Notes: generated by a model not told the origin, from the letters alone. DNA of 64,000 nt from Lysinibacillus piscis (GCF_026012395.1 NZ_BRZA01000002.1:496001-560000); one strand, 5' to 3'. Shown: positions 1 to 9,409, numbered from the stretch's first letter. Made by a program: numbers and translations.

Positions 1-2044
1 TAGAATCATGTGTTTTGTTCATAAAAAGTTCCATTTTTCGACGGAGTAATTGTTTGAAAAAGACACCCATAAGTAAAAAGAATAGCCAAAAGCTAATTAA
101 TAACAGACAGTCGATGCTTACTTTTGTCCATATAATACCACCTACTGCCTCTCGTAATAATGAAATGGCATAAGTAAATGGCAGGAAAGGGTGGATGGCT
201 TGAAAGAAAGGTGGTAGCAATTCGATTGGGTATGTGCCACCAGAGCCAGCGATTTGCAGGACGAGCATGACGATAGCTAACGCTTTGCCCACATTGCCGA
301 ATACGGACACAAGTGTATAGACAACAGTTATAAAAACAAAGCTAATCAGCAATCCGAATAGGATAAAATAGAGTGGTGAAGCCAGCGTATTATTTAAAAG
401 AAGGCAGTCACCAACCGTAATAATGAAGGTTTGTAACAGGGATAATGTCAGAAACGTCAGGAGACGTCCAAAATAAATGGCTCGCACGGAAATGTGTTCT
501 TGTGCTGGCAAATTGACTGCTAGTAAGGAAATTAATAATAAACAGCCAACCCAAATAGCAAGCACCGTATAAAATGGTGTCATTGCTGTGCCATAATTGG
601 CGATAGGAAACAGCTGATGCTCTTTTAATTGGATAGGCTCTGCAAAGAAATCCTGCTCTGCCTGTACATCGTTTTTTAATAATTGTACAAGATCGGTAAT
701 AGACATTTCCTTTTCAAGTGCTTGTATTTTTTGTGTGAGTGCTTGAATTTTCGCACGGATAGCTGGAAAATCGGCTTGCAGCGCGGAAACACTTTGATTA
801 GCTGTCGTCAGCATTTTCTGGGCTTTCAGTAAACGATTAATGGCATCAGGTAATGACTGCTGCACTTGCTGTAGAATTGCATTGGCTTTTGTAAGTAATT
901 CTTTCGTATGTGCAAAGGTATTGCGTAGTTGTGGTAGGACTTGCTCCTGAAGCTTATTCAACAAGGTGCTTATATCCTCTGCTTGATTCATATTCAATTG
1001 TTGCAAGGTCGCAAGTGCATCTGACAATTTAGGCATCGTTTGTAATATTGTGTTTAACTGTTCTAGCTGTTGGACGGTTGCTGTATCAAGTGATGTACGT
1101 TGCTGTAAGAGTGATTGTACTACATGCCCCAATTGTTGATGTGCCTCAATATGTGCCTGTAAAATCGTTTGTAATGCTTGGAGATGTTGCTCAGGTTGCT
1201 GAATGGATTGTATAGACTGTAAATCCTGTTGAATTGTTGGCATTAGTTGATTGAATAAAGCTTCTGTATCATTCATTAAAGATACTGCTCGTTGAAGCGC
1301 TGTTAGACCATTTGCTAGGATGGCTTTAGCGGCTGGTAGCTCTGCGATCGTATGATTTAATAATGTTTCAGCCTGTTGACCATCTTGTGCCACCTGTGTT
1401 AAAAAGGTCTCAATTTCAGGCAGACGTTGGTCGATAGTAAAAAGATAATGCTCAAATTTTTGGAAATCAGGCACTTCATGTTCTATTTCAACGCCAATGG
1501 TATTAAAAATAGAGAATAATGTGCCATTGACTGTAGAGATAAATTCACTCGAAATTTGTTGCGTAAGCACACTAGCTCCTTTACTTGTAATTTTAGGAGC
1601 AATCGGATTGATTTTTTCATTCACATAATAATCAATGTGTGCCTTTGTTGGCATATCTGTTAAAATAGAGGAGAGCTGTGTTGAAAAGGCGTTGGGAATG
1701 ACAATAACGGCAAAGTAATCGCCATTTTTCAATGCTTGCAGTGCTTGCTCATAAGGTAAAAAAGACCAAGTGAAGCTCTCATTTGTTTGTAATGTTTGCA
1801 CGACTTCATCACCAACGACAATATGTTGATTTTGAATGGTTGTGCCTGTATCTTCATTCACGATAGCAATTTTCATATGACTTGTTTGTGCATACGGGTC
1901 CATAGAAGCGTAAATGTTGAGCCAAGCATAAAGCGAAGGTAAAAAAATGAGTCCACCAATAATGACGGCTACTACCCAATTGGTTGTAATATGAAGTAAA
2001 TCTTGCCGATAAATTCGACAAGCATGTTGAATGGTCTGTTTCAT
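1..2044 (-). CDS. YhgE/Pip-type membrane protein, C-terminus cut by window edge
   Basis: At least 681 residues, running off the left edge close to its C-terminus. There is one membrane helix near residues 20-40, then a long extracytoplasmic, Gln/Leu-rich coiled-coil region (about residues 200-450), then several C-terminal membrane helices in the ABC-2 transporter style. This architecture is typical of the YhgE/Pip family, known from phage-infection proteins and type VII secretion-related membrane proteins. The start at 2044 is preferred over the in-frame ATG at 2050 because GGAG lies 8 bases before it. The exact cargo or partner cannot be told from sequence. Confidence 0.85.
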   Translation of the reverse strand, partial: MKQTIQHACRIYRQDLLHITTNWVVAVIIGGLIFLPSLYAWLNIYASMDPYAQTSHMKIAIVNEDTGTTIQNQHIVVGDEVVQTLQTNESFTWSFLPYEQALQALKNGDYFAVIVIPNAFSTQLSSILTDMPTKAHIDYYVNEKINPIAPKITSKGASVLTQQISSEFISTVNGTLFSIFNTIGVEIEHEVPDFQKFEHYLFTIDQRLPEIETFLTQVAQDGQQAETLLNHTIAELPAAKAILANGLTALQRAVSLMNDTEALFNQLMPTIQQDLQSIQSIQQPEQHLQALQTILQAHIEAHQQLGHVVQSLLQQRTSLDTATVQQLEQLNTILQTMPKLSDALATLQQLNMNQAEDISTLLNKLQEQVLPQLRNTFAHTKELLTKANAILQQVQQSLPDAINRLLKAQKMLTTANQSVSALQADFPAIRAKIQALTQKIQALEKEMSITDLVQLLKNDVQAEQDFFAEPIQLKEHQLFPIANYGTAMTPFYTVLAIWVGCLLLISLLAVNLPAQEHISVRAIYFGRLLTFLTLSLLQTFIITVGDCLLLNNTLASPLYFILFGLLISFVFITVVYTLVSVFGNVGKALAIVMLVLQIAGSGGTYPIELLPPFFQAIHPFLPFTYAISLLREAVGGIIWTKVSIDCLLLISFWLFFLLMGVFFKQLLRRKMELFMNKTHDS

Positions 2045-2219
2045 CGTCATCACTCCATCAGTAACATATAGACTTAGCTTGTCAAAAATCAGCTAAATTA
2101 TGTTCACATACTTGGAGAAAAGGGAAATTAGTTTACTATCTTTTCAAAACCTTATATAATCAATCTGAGATACACTAAAATTAGGCTATTTTTAGTGTGT
2201 AAAGGAGGAGCTAGTTGCT

Positions 2220-2699
2220 TTGAAAAAATTATTAATTATTGGTTCAGTAATTGTTGTGCTATTTGCTACTATTATTGTACTAACGAATGTGTCGAACAAG
2301 AGTAAAATGGCAAAAGCACAAGAGTTATATGGCGATAAAGATTTAACACAGGAAACGCTTGACCAAGTGACAGACGAAAATTACCAAAAAATTATGTTGC
2401 CAGATGAGCTGGAAAAAAAGATTGCTGCAGGGGAAAGTGTCAATGCTTATTTCTTTAGCCCGACATGTGTCCACTGTCAAGCATTTACACCCGTGTTAAT
2501 GCCAATCGTTGATGAATTGGATGTCGATATTGGTCAACTAAATGTCCTTGAATACCGAGCATTATGGGATCAATATAACATTGAAGCAACACCAACATTT
2601 ATTCATTTTGAAGATGGCAAGGAAGTAAGCCGTTTCGTAGGTGCTATTTCGGAAGAGCAATTGCGCGATTTTTTAAATAAAGAAGTGTTAAAAAAATAA
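2220..2699 (+). CDS. membrane-anchored thioredoxin-family protein
   Basis: 159 residues starting with TTG behind a strong AAAGGAGGAG site. Residues 5-22 form a hydrophobic signal anchor, so the thioredoxin domain should face outside. The active site is C83-V-H-C86 after FFSPT, and the cis-proline is in EATPTF. Extracytoplasmic thioredoxins reduce or oxidise disulfides of exported proteins, cytochromes or spore proteins. It is monocistronic, followed by a terminator. The substrate is unknown. Confidence 0.88.
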   Translation: MKKLLIIGSVIVVLFATIIVLTNVSNKSKMAKAQELYGDKDLTQETLDQVTDENYQKIMLPDELEKKIAAGESVNAYFFSPTCVHCQAFTPVLMPIVDELDVDIGQLNVLEYRALWDQYNIEATPTFIHFEDGKEVSRFVGAISEEQLRDFLNKEVLKK

Positions 2700-2706
2700 C
2701 AGCTTT

Positions 2707-2744
2707 AGAGACTACATCAAAGTGAATTTGAGTAGTCTCTTTTT
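2707..2744 (+). terminator. Rho-independent terminator of the thioredoxin gene
   Basis: Stem AGAGACTAC at 2707-2715 pairs with GTAGTCTCT at 2732-2740, followed by a T run. Confidence 0.85.
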
Positions 2745-2797
2745 ACATGGTATGATGAAATGGAACGATTTTATTGCGATAAAAGGACGGATTTTAC

Positions 2798-3355
2798 ATG
2801 GCACAAGAAGCAGCAAACAAATTGATTGAAAAGGTATGTCATCATTTAGTGCATGGCATGGATATAACGAAGATGGAGCAACACTTTCAGCAAACAATCG
2901 ATATGTATCGTCAATCGGCACAAAAAGACCGAGACTTTTGGGATATGCTGATGATGAATATGCTTTATTTTACAGAGAATGAGCAAGTGTGGGAGCAAGA
3001 ATTACTGAAGATGTTGAAGGCGAAAAAATGGCTAACACCTGTTGCATTAGAGGAAGAGTTGCTAGTGCATCAATTGCGTATTCGTCAACAAGTAGCGGAG
3101 CAAATAGATGCAGCAAAAGAGGTATTCCATCAACAATATATAGAAGAAGGCTTCGTGGAAGAAGCGATTATTTATGACTATGCTTACAGTTCTGCGGGGC
3201 ATTCCATGCGTGCTGATTTATTAATGGTACTTGTTTCTACACCAGCACAAACACAGCTGTTATTTGAAGCGGACCCACAAGAGACGATTCGGATTATCAA
3301 TGGTTATATTGCTTATCATTTAGATGGTCTGTTGAATAAAACGACATTACGCTAA
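2798..3355 (+). CDS. hypothetical protein, all-helical
   Basis: 185 residues, rich in Glu, Gln and Leu, with no signal peptide or recognised motif. It looks like a soluble all-alpha protein. It lies 17 bases upstream of the esterase gene on the same strand, so the two are probably co-transcribed. Start ATG 2798 has AAGGACGG upstream. Function not recognised. Confidence 0.7.
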   Translation: MAQEAANKLIEKVCHHLVHGMDITKMEQHFQQTIDMYRQSAQKDRDFWDMLMMNMLYFTENEQVWEQELLKMLKAKKWLTPVALEEELLVHQLRIRQQVAEQIDAAKEVFHQQYIEEGFVEEAIIYDYAYSSAGHSMRADLLMVLVSTPAQTQLLFEADPQETIRIINGYIAYHLDGLLNKTTLR

Positions 3356-3372
3356 AGAGGGGAATTTGAGCG

Positions 3373-4023
3373 ATGAACACACCATTTACCTTTACACATA
3401 CAAAGCCTACGACGATGGGGGAGCAAAAATACCCTGCTATTTTTTTACTGCATGGTATGGGAAGTGATGAGAGAGATTTACCGCCATTAGTACAAGATTT
3501 TAAGGAGCAATGCCATATTTTTAGCTTACGCGGTCCTGTCACACAAAAGCCAGGCTATGCTTTTTTCACGATTCAAGATATTGGACAACCTGACCGTGAT
3601 GTTTTTGATGTTGTGTTAACAGCATTAAAACGTTTTATTTTGGAAGCTGTTGAGGAATATCAAATTGACCCAAATCAAGTCTATGTGTTGGGCTTTAGTC
3701 AAGGTGCTGTATTAGCTCAATCATTGGCATTTATTATGGGCAGTTTTTTAACAGGCGTAGTGGCACTTAGCGGTTATACACCCAAATTTGTGACAACTGA
3801 TTATGCTATTCGTTCGGTAGAGCATTTACAAATCTTTATTTCGCATGGTGACTATGATTATGTTATTCCATCGCAGTGGGGAGAAGAAAGTAAAGAGCTG
3901 TTTGAGCAATTTGGCGCAACAGTGACCTTTAAGCAATATGCAGACGGTCATGGTGTAACACCTGATAATTTACGTGATGTACAATTATTTTTAGCACAGC
4001 AACTGCAAACGACGATTCACTAA
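3373..4023 (+). CDS. alpha/beta-hydrolase, phospholipase/carboxylesterase type
   Basis: 216 residues with the alpha/beta-hydrolase fold seen in small carboxylesterases (Abhydrolase_2 group). The oxyanion-hole motif is LLHGMGSDE near residue 26. The nucleophile is S109 in GFSQGA, the acid is probably D160 or D162 in SHGDYDY, and the histidine is H193 in DGHGV. The enzyme should be cytoplasmic and hydrolyse short-chain or lysophospholipid-type esters. RBS AGAGGGGAATTTGAGCG precedes ATG 3373. A strong terminator follows. Confidence 0.88.
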   Translation: MNTPFTFTHTKPTTMGEQKYPAIFLLHGMGSDERDLPPLVQDFKEQCHIFSLRGPVTQKPGYAFFTIQDIGQPDRDVFDVVLTALKRFILEAVEEYQIDPNQVYVLGFSQGAVLAQSLAFIMGSFLTGVVALSGYTPKFVTTDYAIRSVEHLQIFISHGDYDYVIPSQWGEESKELFEQFGATVTFKQYADGHGVTPDNLRDVQLFLAQQLQTTIH

Positions 4024-4028
4024 TAAGA

Positions 4029-4070
4029 GAAGCCCACTTCACCTATTGTTTATGGAAGTGGGCTTCTTTA
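4029..4070 (+). terminator. Rho-independent terminator after the esterase
   Basis: A perfect 12-bp stem GAAGCCCACTTC/GAAGTGGGCTTC (4029-4040, 4055-4066) with a short T run. Confidence 0.88.
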
Positions 4071-4241
4071 TGTCGATTCATGGAGAATTGTGTCACAATT
4101 TTTCATTTGTTCGAAAAGGATTCACGGGAAGGAGGTTCAAATTCATGTCAGTCAATGGTATCATAGAAGATGTTGTGAATGAACGAATCTCTTTCAATCA
4201 AGTAAAGAGCGTAGAAATTATGAGAGAAGGAATTAAGGAGA

Positions 4242-5180
4242 ATGGAACAAAAAATAAACATGGAGCAGCAAATAGATTCTTCAAAACAGCCTACACGCTC
4301 TACGATTTTAGCGCAAACAGTGAAAACAGGTATTATAAAATCGAACCTCATTCCCATGTGGGCTGGTTTAACATTAGGCATGTATAAAAATAAAATGACA
4401 TTTGTGGATCATATTCCAGAGATGATTTTTTCGACAGTTGGTTCTGCCCTTGTTATTGGAGCAGCAGGGGCGTTCAATAATGTCTATGATCGCGATATTG
4501 ATGCCATTATGCCACGTACACAAAGTCGTCCAACCGTGACAGGAGAGATGTCGGTCAAATCGACAATGCTGTTAGCTATATTCATGCTAATTGCAGGGCT
4601 AGTGATATTAGCGTTTGCCTCTCCATTAGCTGCTTTATTCGGTTTTCTTGGTGTATTTTTATATGTGGTTCCATATACAATGTGGACAAAACGTCACACA
4701 ATTTATAATACGGAAATTGGTAGTATTAGTGGGGCGATACCACCAATTATCGGCTGGTCTGCGGTTTCCTCTGATATTACGCATCCTGCTTTATTAGGGT
4801 TATTTTTTGTCATGGTCATTTGGCAAATGCCGCATTTCTATGCGATTGCCATTCGCAAACATGCGGATTATGAAGCGGCAAATGTGCCTATGTTACCTGT
4901 TGCGAAAGGCTTGCGCAGAACGTATTATCAAACCAACTTTTATTTGATTTTATTAATTTTATCTAGTTTTTTATTCGGCTCTTTAAGTGTGGGGATTATG
5001 CTTGTTGCATTATTACTCAGCATGGCATGGCTAGGTATGAGTATTTATGGCTACCACAGCAATACGGATCAAACAAAATGGGCAACGAAAATGTTTGTGT
5101 TCTCTCTTTTCCATATGACAATTTTATTTTCAACTGTCATTATTTATTCCGTAGTAGGTGTAATTTTTAAATTGTATTAA
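4242..5180 (+). CDS. ctaB: protoheme IX farnesyltransferase (heme O synthase)
   Basis: 312-residue polytopic UbiA-type prenyltransferase. It transfers farnesyl from farnesyl diphosphate to heme b, giving heme O for cytochrome oxidases. The first Asp-rich motif is NNVYDRDID (about residues 81-89), followed by R-x-RPTVTG. A second conserved region is around YTMWTKR, and IGSISGAIPPIIGW is characteristic of CtaB/CyoE. About eight membrane helices are visible. The start is uncertain: ATG 4242 has GGAG only one base upstream, and a strongly preceded out-of-frame ORF (4145-4387) overlaps the 5' end, so coupling or a later start at 4260 is possible. Confidence 0.92.
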   Translation: MEQKINMEQQIDSSKQPTRSTILAQTVKTGIIKSNLIPMWAGLTLGMYKNKMTFVDHIPEMIFSTVGSALVIGAAGAFNNVYDRDIDAIMPRTQSRPTVTGEMSVKSTMLLAIFMLIAGLVILAFASPLAALFGFLGVFLYVVPYTMWTKRHTIYNTEIGSISGAIPPIIGWSAVSSDITHPALLGLFFVMVIWQMPHFYAIAIRKHADYEAANVPMLPVAKGLRRTYYQTNFYLILLILSSFLFGSLSVGIMLVALLLSMAWLGMSIYGYHSNTDQTKWATKMFVFSLFHMTILFSTVIIYSVVGVIFKLY

Positions 5181-5183
5181 TTG

Positions 5184-5222
5184 AAAAGCCAACAAGCATT
5201 TAGGGGGTGCTTGTTGGCTTTT
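5184..5222. terminator. bidirectional terminator between ctaB and the phosphatase gene
   Basis: Stem AAAAGCCAACAAGCA / TGCTTGTTGGCTTTT at 5184-5198 and 5208-5222, with A and T tracts on both sides. It serves two convergent genes and overlaps the last codons of the leftward one. Confidence 0.88.
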
Positions 5223-5928
5223 GTACAGAAATGACCTGACAGCTAGGCCATTCCAAGGCATGAAGCTGACCACCAAATACAGCACCACCATCAATGCCAA
5301 TAATGCGATTGTCGCCCATATAAACACTATAGTTTGTAGGGTCTTGGTGTAGTCGATAGGTTGGAGTATGGCCGAAAATGACGGTTTTTTCACCATGATA
5401 GCCATGATGAAATTCTTCACGAATCCACAATAAACGAAGTGGGTCCGTTTCCTCAAGTGTTAGATCAGGTACAACGCCACCGTGGACAAAAATCGCATCA
5501 TCCAATTCAATATAGAGCTCAAATGTTTCGAGTAATTGTAAGTGCTCCTCTAATTTCGGTAATGATTGAATGAAATCTGGTAAAGTATTTTGTTGTATCG
5601 CTTCATCAAAATCAGCTAATTGGTAACCGTAGCTAGCGAGTGTGGCCTCACCACCACATAGACCAACCCAATGCTGCCAAGGTTGCATTTGACCTGAGCG
5701 ACAAGCACGTAACATAATGGCTTCATGATTTCCAAGCAATACACGTGCCCCCTGTGTTCGGAGCTCACTGACTAAATTGAGCACACCACTGACAGCAGGG
5801 CCACGGTCTACATAATCTCCGAGTAAAAATAATTGGTCTTGTGCAGCGTCATAGTTGACTTTTACTAATAGTTCCTCAAATAGCTCTAGTTCGCCGTGTA
5901 TATCACTGATGGCTAGAATTCTCCTCAT
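5200..5928 (-). CDS. metallophosphatase, PrpE/ApaH-like serine/threonine phosphatase family
   Basis: 242 residues. The calcineurin-type metal-binding signature is complete: DIHGE near the N-terminus (residues 8-12), GDYVDRG near 37-43, and GNHE near 66-69, with later FVHGG and FGHTP supplying the distal histidines. The fold hydrolyses phosphoproteins or dinucleoside tetraphosphates, and the substrate cannot be fixed by motif alone. Cytoplasmic. It is convergent with ctaB. Confidence 0.87.
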   Translation of the reverse strand: MRRILAISDIHGELELFEELLVKVNYDAAQDQLFLLGDYVDRGPAVSGVLNLVSELRTQGARVLLGNHEAIMLRACRSGQMQPWQHWVGLCGGEATLASYGYQLADFDEAIQQNTLPDFIQSLPKLEEHLQLLETFELYIELDDAIFVHGGVVPDLTLEETDPLRLLWIREEFHHGYHGEKTVIFGHTPTYRLHQDPTNYSVYMGDNRIIGIDGGAVFGGQLHALEWPSCQVISVQKPTSTP

Positions 5929-6290
5929 ACAGCAGCATCCTTTCTAGTAGAAAAACAAATACTATTTTTAGTATAAAGAATACTGTGCCAAAATTCGACT
6001 ATTCTCACTTATTAGTATGAACAACTGACGATATAAACAGTATTGCTCTCATAGAAGTGTCACAAGATTAATGAAATTTCTTATATATCTATAGAGGTTA
6101 AATAAGAGCTGATTAAAAATTGATAAATATGTGATAGCGAGGTTCCATTATTTTAAAAGATATCGCTTTAGATTTTATCCACGAAGAATTACAGACATTT
6201 ATAGCATCGAGGAGTCCAAGCTATTCAGTAATAAGAAAAAGTTATTCCACTTCACTTATTTTCGGGAATTTACAGAAATACGGTCAAGCT
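5929..6290. other. gene-free stretch, possible gene remnant
   Basis: About 360 bases with no supported gene. One frame stays open around 6140-6300 and reads like weak protein-coding sequence, but it has no start signal and no family I recognise. It may be decayed coding DNA. Promoters for the phosphatase gene would lie at its left end. Confidence 0.4.
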
Positions 6291-6334
6291 GAAAAGCGCA
6301 TGCAATCTGTTCATTTGATTGCATGCGCTTCTTT
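6291..6334 (-). terminator. Rho-independent terminator of the leftward hypothetical gene
   Basis: A 14-bp perfect stem AAGCGCATGCAATC / GATTGCATGCGCTT at 6294-6307 and 6317-6330, with a T run reading leftward. Confidence 0.88.
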
Positions 6335-6337
6335 TAG

Positions 6338-6742
6338 TTAAATTTCGTATTTTTTTGTATCTGAAATAACACGGAAATGAATGCCTTTAATTTCAGCGCT
6401 CACTTTATGGCGAAGTGTATCGATATCGACAAGGGCATCCTTGTCATTTACACAAACCGCAATTTCTTCAAGTAGTTTGGAGAAGGCTTTTTGAAACAGT
6501 GTCCGCATATGGTCAAAATCTAAGCTACGGAAGCTACCATCAATATCAAATGCTTCAATGGAGTTTAATTGTTTAGAAGCACCTGCAAAACGATCGTCAT
6601 ATACCGTATAATTTTCATCTGTTATCACAATGATATGAAGAATTTCACCTGTGATTGTCTGTAGTTCAAGATTGGTTTTATGTCTCTTTACATCTGTAAT
6701 AATATGAATACCTTCTGAATGATAGAGCTTAAATAGTTTCAT
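6338..6742 (-). CDS. hypothetical protein
   Basis: 134 residues from ATG 6742, chosen because AGGAGGGG precedes it closely; the longer open frame to 6892 lacks a site. The first half is beta-rich (ITGEILHIIVITDENYTVYD) and the second half amphipathic helical. No signal peptide or known motif. Probably a small cytoplasmic protein. Monocistronic, with a strong terminator. Confidence 0.72.
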   Translation of the reverse strand: MKLFKLYHSEGIHIITDVKRHKTNLELQTITGEILHIIVITDENYTVYDDRFAGASKQLNSIEAFDIDGSFRSLDFDHMRTLFQKAFSKLLEEIAVCVNDKDALVDIDTLRHKVSAEIKGIHFRVISDTKKYEI

Positions 6743-6947
6743 AAGACAACCCCTCCTAAAAAATAAAGTCATAATGCTTATATTATACCGATAGTTGTCT
6801 AAAGATGGAATATGGAACAAGGAAGATACGCATTTTCTTTGTGCACCCTTCACGGAGGCGATGAAAATTCTATAGCATAATGGTAGGCACATGAACGTAC
6901 ATTGATTATATGGCGTATTAATAGCCGTGAGAGAGGAGCGATTTAAG

Positions 6948-7076
6948 CTGAAAATTAATGATGAATTATTGGATCGCTTAGGTATTTATTTTGTCTACCA
7001 TGCTATTTATGAGAACTATGGAATTACATTTGAGCAATTTGTGAAGCGGTGGTTACGAGGAATAGTGGACATGTAA
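6948..7076 (+). CDS. small protein of 42 residues, probable non-ATG start
   Basis: An open frame with coding-like composition (KINDELLDRLGIYFVYHAIY, ending RWLRGIVDM) behind GAGAGGAG at 6931-6938. No ATG or TTG is available before the conserved-looking part. CTG 6948 sits at ideal spacing, and GTG 6926 is the upstream alternative. A perfect terminator follows at 7087. Function unknown. It should be cytoplasmic and helical. Confidence 0.55.
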   Translation: MKINDELLDRLGIYFVYHAIYENYGITFEQFVKRWLRGIVDM

Positions 7077-7086
7077 AGTGATATAA

Positions 7087-7119
7087 AAAGTCGTGTTAGT
7101 TTCCCAACACGACTTTGAT
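7087..7119. terminator. terminator shared by the small gene and yqfW
   Basis: Stem AAAGTCGTGTT/AACACGACTTT at 7087-7097 and 7106-7116, flanked by A and T tracts. Placed between convergent genes. Confidence 0.85.
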
Positions 7120-7692
7120 TTATTTAAAATGCTTTGTAATAAATTGATTTGCCTCTTGCCAATTATAAACACGTACCACATTGTCAGGGCAAGTTAGGCG
7201 ATTATAAGGTGTGTCAAATAGTACAACAGGAATTTGTAGCTCTTCTGCAAGCATCACCGCATTATCATGTTTGTCCTCAAAAAAAGCATCTACATCATAT
7301 TTTTGGGCGATAGCTAATTTATCATGACTGCCAATTAACTCAATATGGTCGTAAGGAATTTCTTGCGTATGGAACCAATTCATTGTGACATCTGTTACAT
7401 TTTCCCCACGTGCTGAAATATAATAAAGCTCATAGTCATTTTTCCATGTATTTAAAATGGTCTGTGCATCCTGTGCCACTTCCGATACAGCATACATATA
7501 GGGCTCATTTTCCTGAAACCATGTTTGAAAGGCAGCACGGTCTACAGGGTATGGAAAAGCTGATAAAAAATCATATTCACAAACATCATCAAGTGTAATA
7601 TTTACATTATATTGCTTGTTAATGTGTGGAATCAATGTGGCTGGACATGTGACTGTGCCATCAATATCAATACCAAAACGAGGCTTTGTCAT
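7120..7692 (-). CDS. yqfW: YqfW-like 5'(3')-deoxyribonucleotidase family HAD phosphatase
   Basis: 190 residues. HAD motif I is DIDGTV at residues 9-14. The motif II region is YYISARGE and the C-terminal acidic motif is FFEDKHDN. This matches the NT5C-like group that dephosphorylates nucleotides. It lies 12 bases downstream of ispG in the same order as B. subtilis yqfW and ispG, so it is probably in one transcript. Substrate inferred from the family only. Confidence 0.85.
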   Translation of the reverse strand: MTKPRFGIDIDGTVTCPATLIPHINKQYNVNITLDDVCEYDFLSAFPYPVDRAAFQTWFQENEPYMYAVSEVAQDAQTILNTWKNDYELYYISARGENVTDVTMNWFHTQEIPYDHIELIGSHDKLAIAQKYDVDAFFEDKHDNAVMLAEELQIPVVLFDTPYNRLTCPDNVVRVYNWQEANQFITKHFK

Positions 7693-7704
7693 TCATAAAA
7701 CCTC

Positions 7705-8814
7705 CTATGCTTGTGCGGCTTCCTCAGCTTCACGTTGCTCCAACATCTCTGCCGCTAATTTATCAATTTCCTTCTTCAACTCTTCTACCATTGTCTCCTC
7801 TGGTACTTTACGTACAGTTTTGCCCTTCATAAAGAGCAAGCCTTCTCCACGTGCACCCGCAATACCAATATCTGCTTCGCGTGCTTCCCCAGGACCATTT
7901 ACTGCACAGCCAAGAACCGCTACCTTTAATGGCACACTTAACTTTGAAATATATTCCTCTACTTCATTGGCAATCGAGATTAAATCGATTTCAATACGTC
8001 CACATGTTGGACAAGAAATGAGTGTCGCCATGTTAGAGGCAAGACCAAATGATTTCAATAGCTCACGGGCTACTTTGATTTCTTCCACAGGGTCAGCAGA
8101 TAATGAAATACGTAATGTATTCCCGATACCCTTTGATAAAATAGCACCTAAACCAGCCGCTGATTTTACCGTTCCTGCAAACAATGTCCCTGATTCCGTA
8201 ATACCTAAATGCAATGGATAAGTGAATGCCTTTGACGCTTTTTCATAGGCTTCAATCGCTAAATTGACATCCGATGCTTTCATGGACACGATAATATCGT
8301 GGAAATCAAGGTCTTCTAAAATTTTAATATGGTGTAAGGCAGATTCGACCATACCATCTGCTGTTGGATAGCCATACTTTTCTAAAATATGACGCTCCAA
8401 TGACCCTGCATTTACACCAATTCGAATTGGAATTCCTTTTGCTTTAGCGGCATTGACAACTGCTTCGACTTTCTCACGACGCCCAATATTACCTGGATTA
8501 ATACGCACTTTATCAATGCCATTTTCGATTGCTTTTAATGCTAATTTATAGTCAAAATGAATATCTGCTACTAATGGAATATGGATACGTTTTTTGATTT
8601 CTGCAATGGCATCAGCTGCACGTTCATCTGGTACAGCTACACGTACAAGCTGGCAGCCTGCTTCCTCAAGGCGCAAAATTTCTGCTACTGTTGCTTCGAC
8701 ATCATGTGTTTTTGTTGTACACATACTTTGAATGAATAATTCATTACTACCACCAATTGTTAAGTTTCCGACACGTACAGGACGTGTATTTGAACGGTGA
8801 CAAATCTCACTCAT
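7705..8814 (-). CDS. ispG: 4-hydroxy-3-methylbut-2-enyl diphosphate synthase
   Basis: 369 residues, the penultimate enzyme of the MEP isoprenoid pathway, converting MEcPP to HMBPP with a [4Fe-4S] cluster. The cluster cysteines are in SCPTCGR and [10 protein letters not shown] near the C-terminus. The N-terminal TIM barrel is well conserved ([25 protein letters not shown]). Start ATG 8814 fits the family N-terminus [16 protein letters not shown] and has AAAAGGAGAG upstream; the open frame continues to 9015 but that extension is not coding-like. The C-terminal tail is Glu/Ala-rich, as in Bacillus. Confidence 0.97.
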   Translation of the reverse strand: MSEICHRSNTRPVRVGNLTIGGSNELFIQSMCTTKTHDVEATVAEILRLEEAGCQLVRVAVPDERAADAIAEIKKRIHIPLVADIHFDYKLALKAIENGIDKVRINPGNIGRREKVEAVVNAAKAKGIPIRIGVNAGSLERHILEKYGYPTADGMVESALHHIKILEDLDFHDIIVSMKASDVNLAIEAYEKASKAFTYPLHLGITESGTLFAGTVKSAAGLGAILSKGIGNTLRISLSADPVEEIKVARELLKSFGLASNMATLISCPTCGRIEIDLISIANEVEEYISKLSVPLKVAVLGCAVNGPGEAREADIGIAGARGEGLLFMKGKTVRKVPEETMVEELKKEIDKLAAEMLEQREAEEAAQA

Positions 8815-9064
8815 TTCATTTTCTCTCCTTTTTAGAGACGATTGAACGCTTAAAACGCTCTCAATAGCTCTATGTTTCCTATCATCATAGTCTGTTAAAT
8901 ATGGCTGACTTGCTTTCGCAACAGCAGTGCTCCTGCGGTGGTTGTATGACACACCATCGTCCTCATTACAAAGGGATTGTCTGAAAAGTCTTTTCGACAA
9001 TCTCTGCACTGACACTTATTTTAGCAGTGTACGAAAATAAGGACAAGGCAGAAACATTAACTTT
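8815..9064 (-). promoter_or_regulatory. ispG leader with a long palindrome
   Basis: About 250 bases between ispG and the upstream yqfZ-like gene. It contains a nearly perfect palindrome at 8975-9002 (GATTGTC...GACAATC, arms of 13 with one bulge), which would form a tall hairpin in RNA. There is no T run, so it is not a clear terminator. No riboswitch class recognised. Confidence 0.4.
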
Positions 9065-9409
9065 TCAATTTTCACATTGATTCTGCTGTGGAAAAGATAA
9101 TGGTAGTTTAATATTTTCACCAGCAGTAAGCGCCTGTAATTGTAAATGCGGATTTAATTTATAAAATAATTGTAAGCGTTCAGGGAAGGTCATAGGCTCT
9201 TTAGCAGGGTGTAACGCAAATAAGCTATGAATCGTATCGTCCTGCATCGTTTGAATCGAAATATAATCGGGCTCCTGTTGTTGCTCACATTGGAGCTGCT
9301 TTGTTTTTTCAGTATAAAAGTTGGTGAATTGCAGTGAGCCCTCTGTTAAATCTACTTTAATAACAAAAGCAATGATGACAATAATAGCTGTTAAGAGAAA
9401 TGCACGCAA
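9065..9409 (-). CDS. yqfZ: YqfZ-like membrane-anchored protein
   Basis: 114 residues from TTG 9409 with AAAGGAGGGGG before it. Residues 3-19 are a hydrophobic signal anchor. The rest is a short extracellular domain whose end (LNPHLQLQALTAGENIKLPL) resembles a LysM-type peptidoglycan-binding repeat. Position directly upstream of ispG matches B. subtilis yqfZ, and the name is based on this synteny. Function unknown. Confidence 0.65.
   Translation of the reverse strand: MRAFLLTAIIVIIAFVIKVDLTEGSLQFTNFYTEKTKQLQCEQQQEPDYISIQTMQDDTIHSLFALHPAKEPMTFPERLQLFYKLNPHLQLQALTAGENIKLPLSFPQQNQCEN

Noticed and set aside
6130..6300. Transposase or gene remnant
   Set aside because: An open, vaguely coding-like frame but no start, motif or family match, so only mentioned as possible decay.
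7616..8221. Long rightward frame of 201 codons
   Set aside because: It lies antisense to yqfW and ispG, whose protein motifs are unmistakable.
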